Part shown: one piece after another, positions 62,574 to 64,000 of the stretch
Layout: every line of letters begins with the position of its first letter
How positions within the stretch are numbered: the first letter of the stretch is position 1
NCBI GenBank assembly: GCA_963753845.1
Contig: CAVWEI010000002.1
Location: 366,036 to 430,035, forward strand
Reading direction: 5' to 3'
From: Thiosocius sp963753845
Lineage (GTDB): Bacteria; Pseudomonadota; Gammaproteobacteria; Chromatiales; Chromatiaceae
Length of the DNA: 64,000 bases
Made by a program: the position numbers and the translations under genes
The notes under the pieces: model-generated
Database searches by the model: none
Told to the model about the DNA's origin: nothing
What the model saw: only the letters and a program-made list of their open reading frames with translations

Positions 62574-63890
62574 TTACATCCAGCCCAGACCTGTCAGGTG
62601 ATCGGACCACCGCTCCAACGCTTTACGGGCCTGGGGCCAGAGGTCAGCGCCCCAGTCATATTTCGACCCGATGCCCTGTGGCTTGTGATTGCTCAGTCGC
62701 TCGCGAACCTCGAACGGTACACCGGCACTCTTCCAGAATGTCCTGGCTGTGCGCCGGGCTGTGTGGGTGCCGATTTCGTCGCGATCGTCGTGTCGCCCGA
62801 TGCCTATCACCTCGCGACTCGCTGCCAGCAGGTGCTGGATGCGTGACGAGTTGAACGGGTTGCCGTCGTCATCCCGGCGGAACAGGATCTTCTTGTCCCG
62901 GTCCAGGTGCTGCTTCACGATGTTCTTGGTGCGCTCGGTCAGAAGGAACCTGTGCGACGTGCCGTTCTTCGTGGCTGTCGCTGGCAAGTCGATGTAGTCC
63001 AGTTCCTCACGGACCCAGGCTGTCTTGATCGCACAGACCTCCCCGATCCGAGCACCCAAGTGGAGCTGGAATTCGAGCATGTCCTGGACGACCTGCGGGA
63101 TCTTGCTGCGGTGCACGTTCAACACGTAAGCCTCTAGCTCTTTGTCGTCCATGGCGTACCGCTGCTTCGACTTGGTGAAGCTCATGTTCGGGCTGGGGCA
63201 GGGGATCGAGGTCGATATCCACAGGTCCGTGGACTTCATCAGTTGCCGCTTGTCTCGACCCTGTCCGACCTTCCAGGCGTGTCGGATGGTGCCCTGGGTG
63301 AGGTCTGCCGTTCTAGGATGCTCCAGCGCGATCTCGATCAGCGCATCCCTGAGCACCGGTTCAGTGAGCTGGCCGACCTTGATGTCGCCGACAATGTCCA
63401 TCAGCTGCCTGAACGCTCGCTCGTCGGTGGCTGCGGTGCTCTTGGCTTTGTGCTTCTTGGAGAACGCCACGTACTTATCTGACAGCTTGCCGAGGGTAAT
63501 GCCGTCTCTCGCGACTGGATAATGCTTCTCAGTCGCGTTTGCCGGTGGTGGGGCGATGGTAAGGGTTCCGGCTCGATGTCCTCGCCACGCCTCACGAGCC
63601 TCGCCCAGGCTCATGTCTGGGTAAGTTCCGATGGTGATGATCTTGTCGCCGTCCTTCTGGGACCGAATTCGCCAGACGCGGCCCAGCCTTGGGGCAGCTT
63701 CCAGGTAGAGGCCGGGACATTGGGTGTCGGGTAGCTTACCGGCGGTGTGCCCGAGGCACTGGCTGGCGGTCAGGCCGATATGCTTCGGCGTGGTCAGGTG
63801 TAGCAGGGCCTGCTGCAGGGACTTGCGGACCGGGCCACGGGTGGCCTTGATGAGCAGTTCGAGCTGTTCTTCGACCTCGTGCTTCTTCAT
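62574..63890 (-). CDS. Tyrosine recombinase / site-specific integrase
   Basis: A 438-aa integrase with an N-terminal arm-DNA-binding domain (DUF4102 type: YLEAAPRLGRVWRIRSQKDG, IGTYPDMSLGEAREAW), a core-binding helical part (about 140-225) and a catalytic domain. Catalytic residues appear in order: LGARIGEV (Arg), GTHTARRTARTFW (His-xx-Arg), LSNHKPQGIGSKYDW (His and Tyr nucleophile). This type integrates at the 3' end of tRNA genes, in line with the tRNA-Thr fragment at 37246. Its start is 110 bases from the window edge, where the attachment site would follow. Confidence 0.93.
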   Translation of the reverse strand: MKKHEVEEQLELLIKATRGPVRKSLQQALLHLTTPKHIGLTASQCLGHTAGKLPDTQCPGLYLEAAPRLGRVWRIRSQKDGDKIITIGTYPDMSLGEAREAWRGHRAGTLTIAPPPANATEKHYPVARDGITLGKLSDKYVAFSKKHKAKSTAATDERAFRQLMDIVGDIKVGQLTEPVLRDALIEIALEHPRTADLTQGTIRHAWKVGQGRDKRQLMKSTDLWISTSIPCPSPNMSFTKSKQRYAMDDKELEAYVLNVHRSKIPQVVQDMLEFQLHLGARIGEVCAIKTAWVREELDYIDLPATATKNGTSHRFLLTERTKNIVKQHLDRDKKILFRRDDDGNPFNSSRIQHLLAASREVIGIGRHDDRDEIGTHTARRTARTFWKSAGVPFEVRERLSNHKPQGIGSKYDWGADLWPQARKALERWSDHLTGLGWM

Positions 63891-64000
63891 GTTGGAAGCG
63901 TAGCACGGGATTTCCCTGATTTCTCCCTGATGGGAGAGTTACAGGAGACTATTTCGGGGTCGTCACCGGGGGAGCGGCCAAGGTAAGTTATTGAAAACTG

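Larger units (their letters stand above)
37246..64000. mobile_element. Putative integrative island at tRNA-Thr, right end outside the window
   Basis: The left border is the tRNA-Thr 3' fragment. The rightmost gene is a tyrosine integrase (62574-63890). In between are replication-type genes with an iteron-like cluster, broken small genes, an IS30 remnant and transport/metabolic cargo. No second copy of the tRNA fragment is found up to 64000, so the element is incomplete here. It is possible that two elements or host genes are interleaved between 43.6 and 59.2 kb. Confidence 0.6.

Noticed and set aside
63891..64000. Right attachment site of the island
   Set aside because: No second tRNA-Thr fragment or other match to 37246-37290 is present in these 110 bases.
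1..64000. CRISPR array
   Set aside because: No regularly spaced repeat with unique spacers; the TGGACTCA cluster has irregular spacing and no cas genes.

Overview
The window is a GC-rich gammaproteobacterial chromosome segment. Housekeeping proteins and operon order (rplU-rpmA-obgE-proB, rpsT/murJ, ribF-ileS, ampD-ampE, tamA-tamB) suggest a Chromatiales-like sulfur-oxidiser lineage. The order is inferred from gene content and style only; no rRNA is present to confirm it.

Bases 1-36810 are ordinary core chromosome: the end of ychF, tRNA-Met, an ammonium transporter with a readable sigma-54/NtrC control region, tRNA-Pro, ispB, the L21/L27/Obg/ProB group, rpsT, murJ-lspA-ribF-ileS, a beta-CASP RNase-like hydrolase, a thioredoxin-like/ampD/ampE/binding-protein operon, a DUF1631 gene, an FKBP isomerase, nadC, a BolA/glutaredoxin-like/EgtB-like operon, hisI-gloB-pyrC, a double PTPS-fold protein, tamA-tamB, an SNase-like protein and a frameshifted GT39-type glycosyltransferase. 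Oddities include a probable CTG start on murJ, a 13-bp duplication that frameshifts the zinc-binding C-terminus of IleRS, lspA in an unusual place, and an SNase-like protein without its catalytic arginines.

At 36.9-37.6 kb the character changes. A 228-bp MITE-like inverted-repeat element is followed by a 45-nt 3' fragment of a tRNA-Thr(CGT), cut at the anticodon loop, and then a broken csrA. I read the tRNA fragment as one end of an integrated element. A tyrosine integrase at 62574-63890 is the last gene of the window, so the other end, with an intact tRNA-Thr, should lie just past base 64000. The element would be at least 26.7 kb.

Inside it, 37.8-43.2 kb is a replication module: an unknown 456-aa protein, a hairpin-rich leader, a small helix-turn-helix protein, an 823-aa primase-polymerase/helicase, and directly after its stop codon a cluster of TGGACTCA octamers that looks like iterons of an origin. 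The region 43.6-49.3 kb carries an RND efflux pair, an IS30 transposase remnant and an AraC regulator. The region 49.6-59.1 kb carries a same-strand block: patatin-like lipoprotein, DUF3313 lipoprotein, HlyD adaptor, DUF2955 membrane protein, a 933-aa Orn/Lys/Arg-type decarboxylase and an AspT-family antiporter. The last two probably form a decarboxylation/exchange pair. The rest up to the integrase is sparse, with two small secreted proteins and dispersed repeats.

The best candidates for something undescribed are the octamer-bearing replication module of the tRNA-Thr island and the decarboxylase/antiporter/lipoprotein block it may carry.
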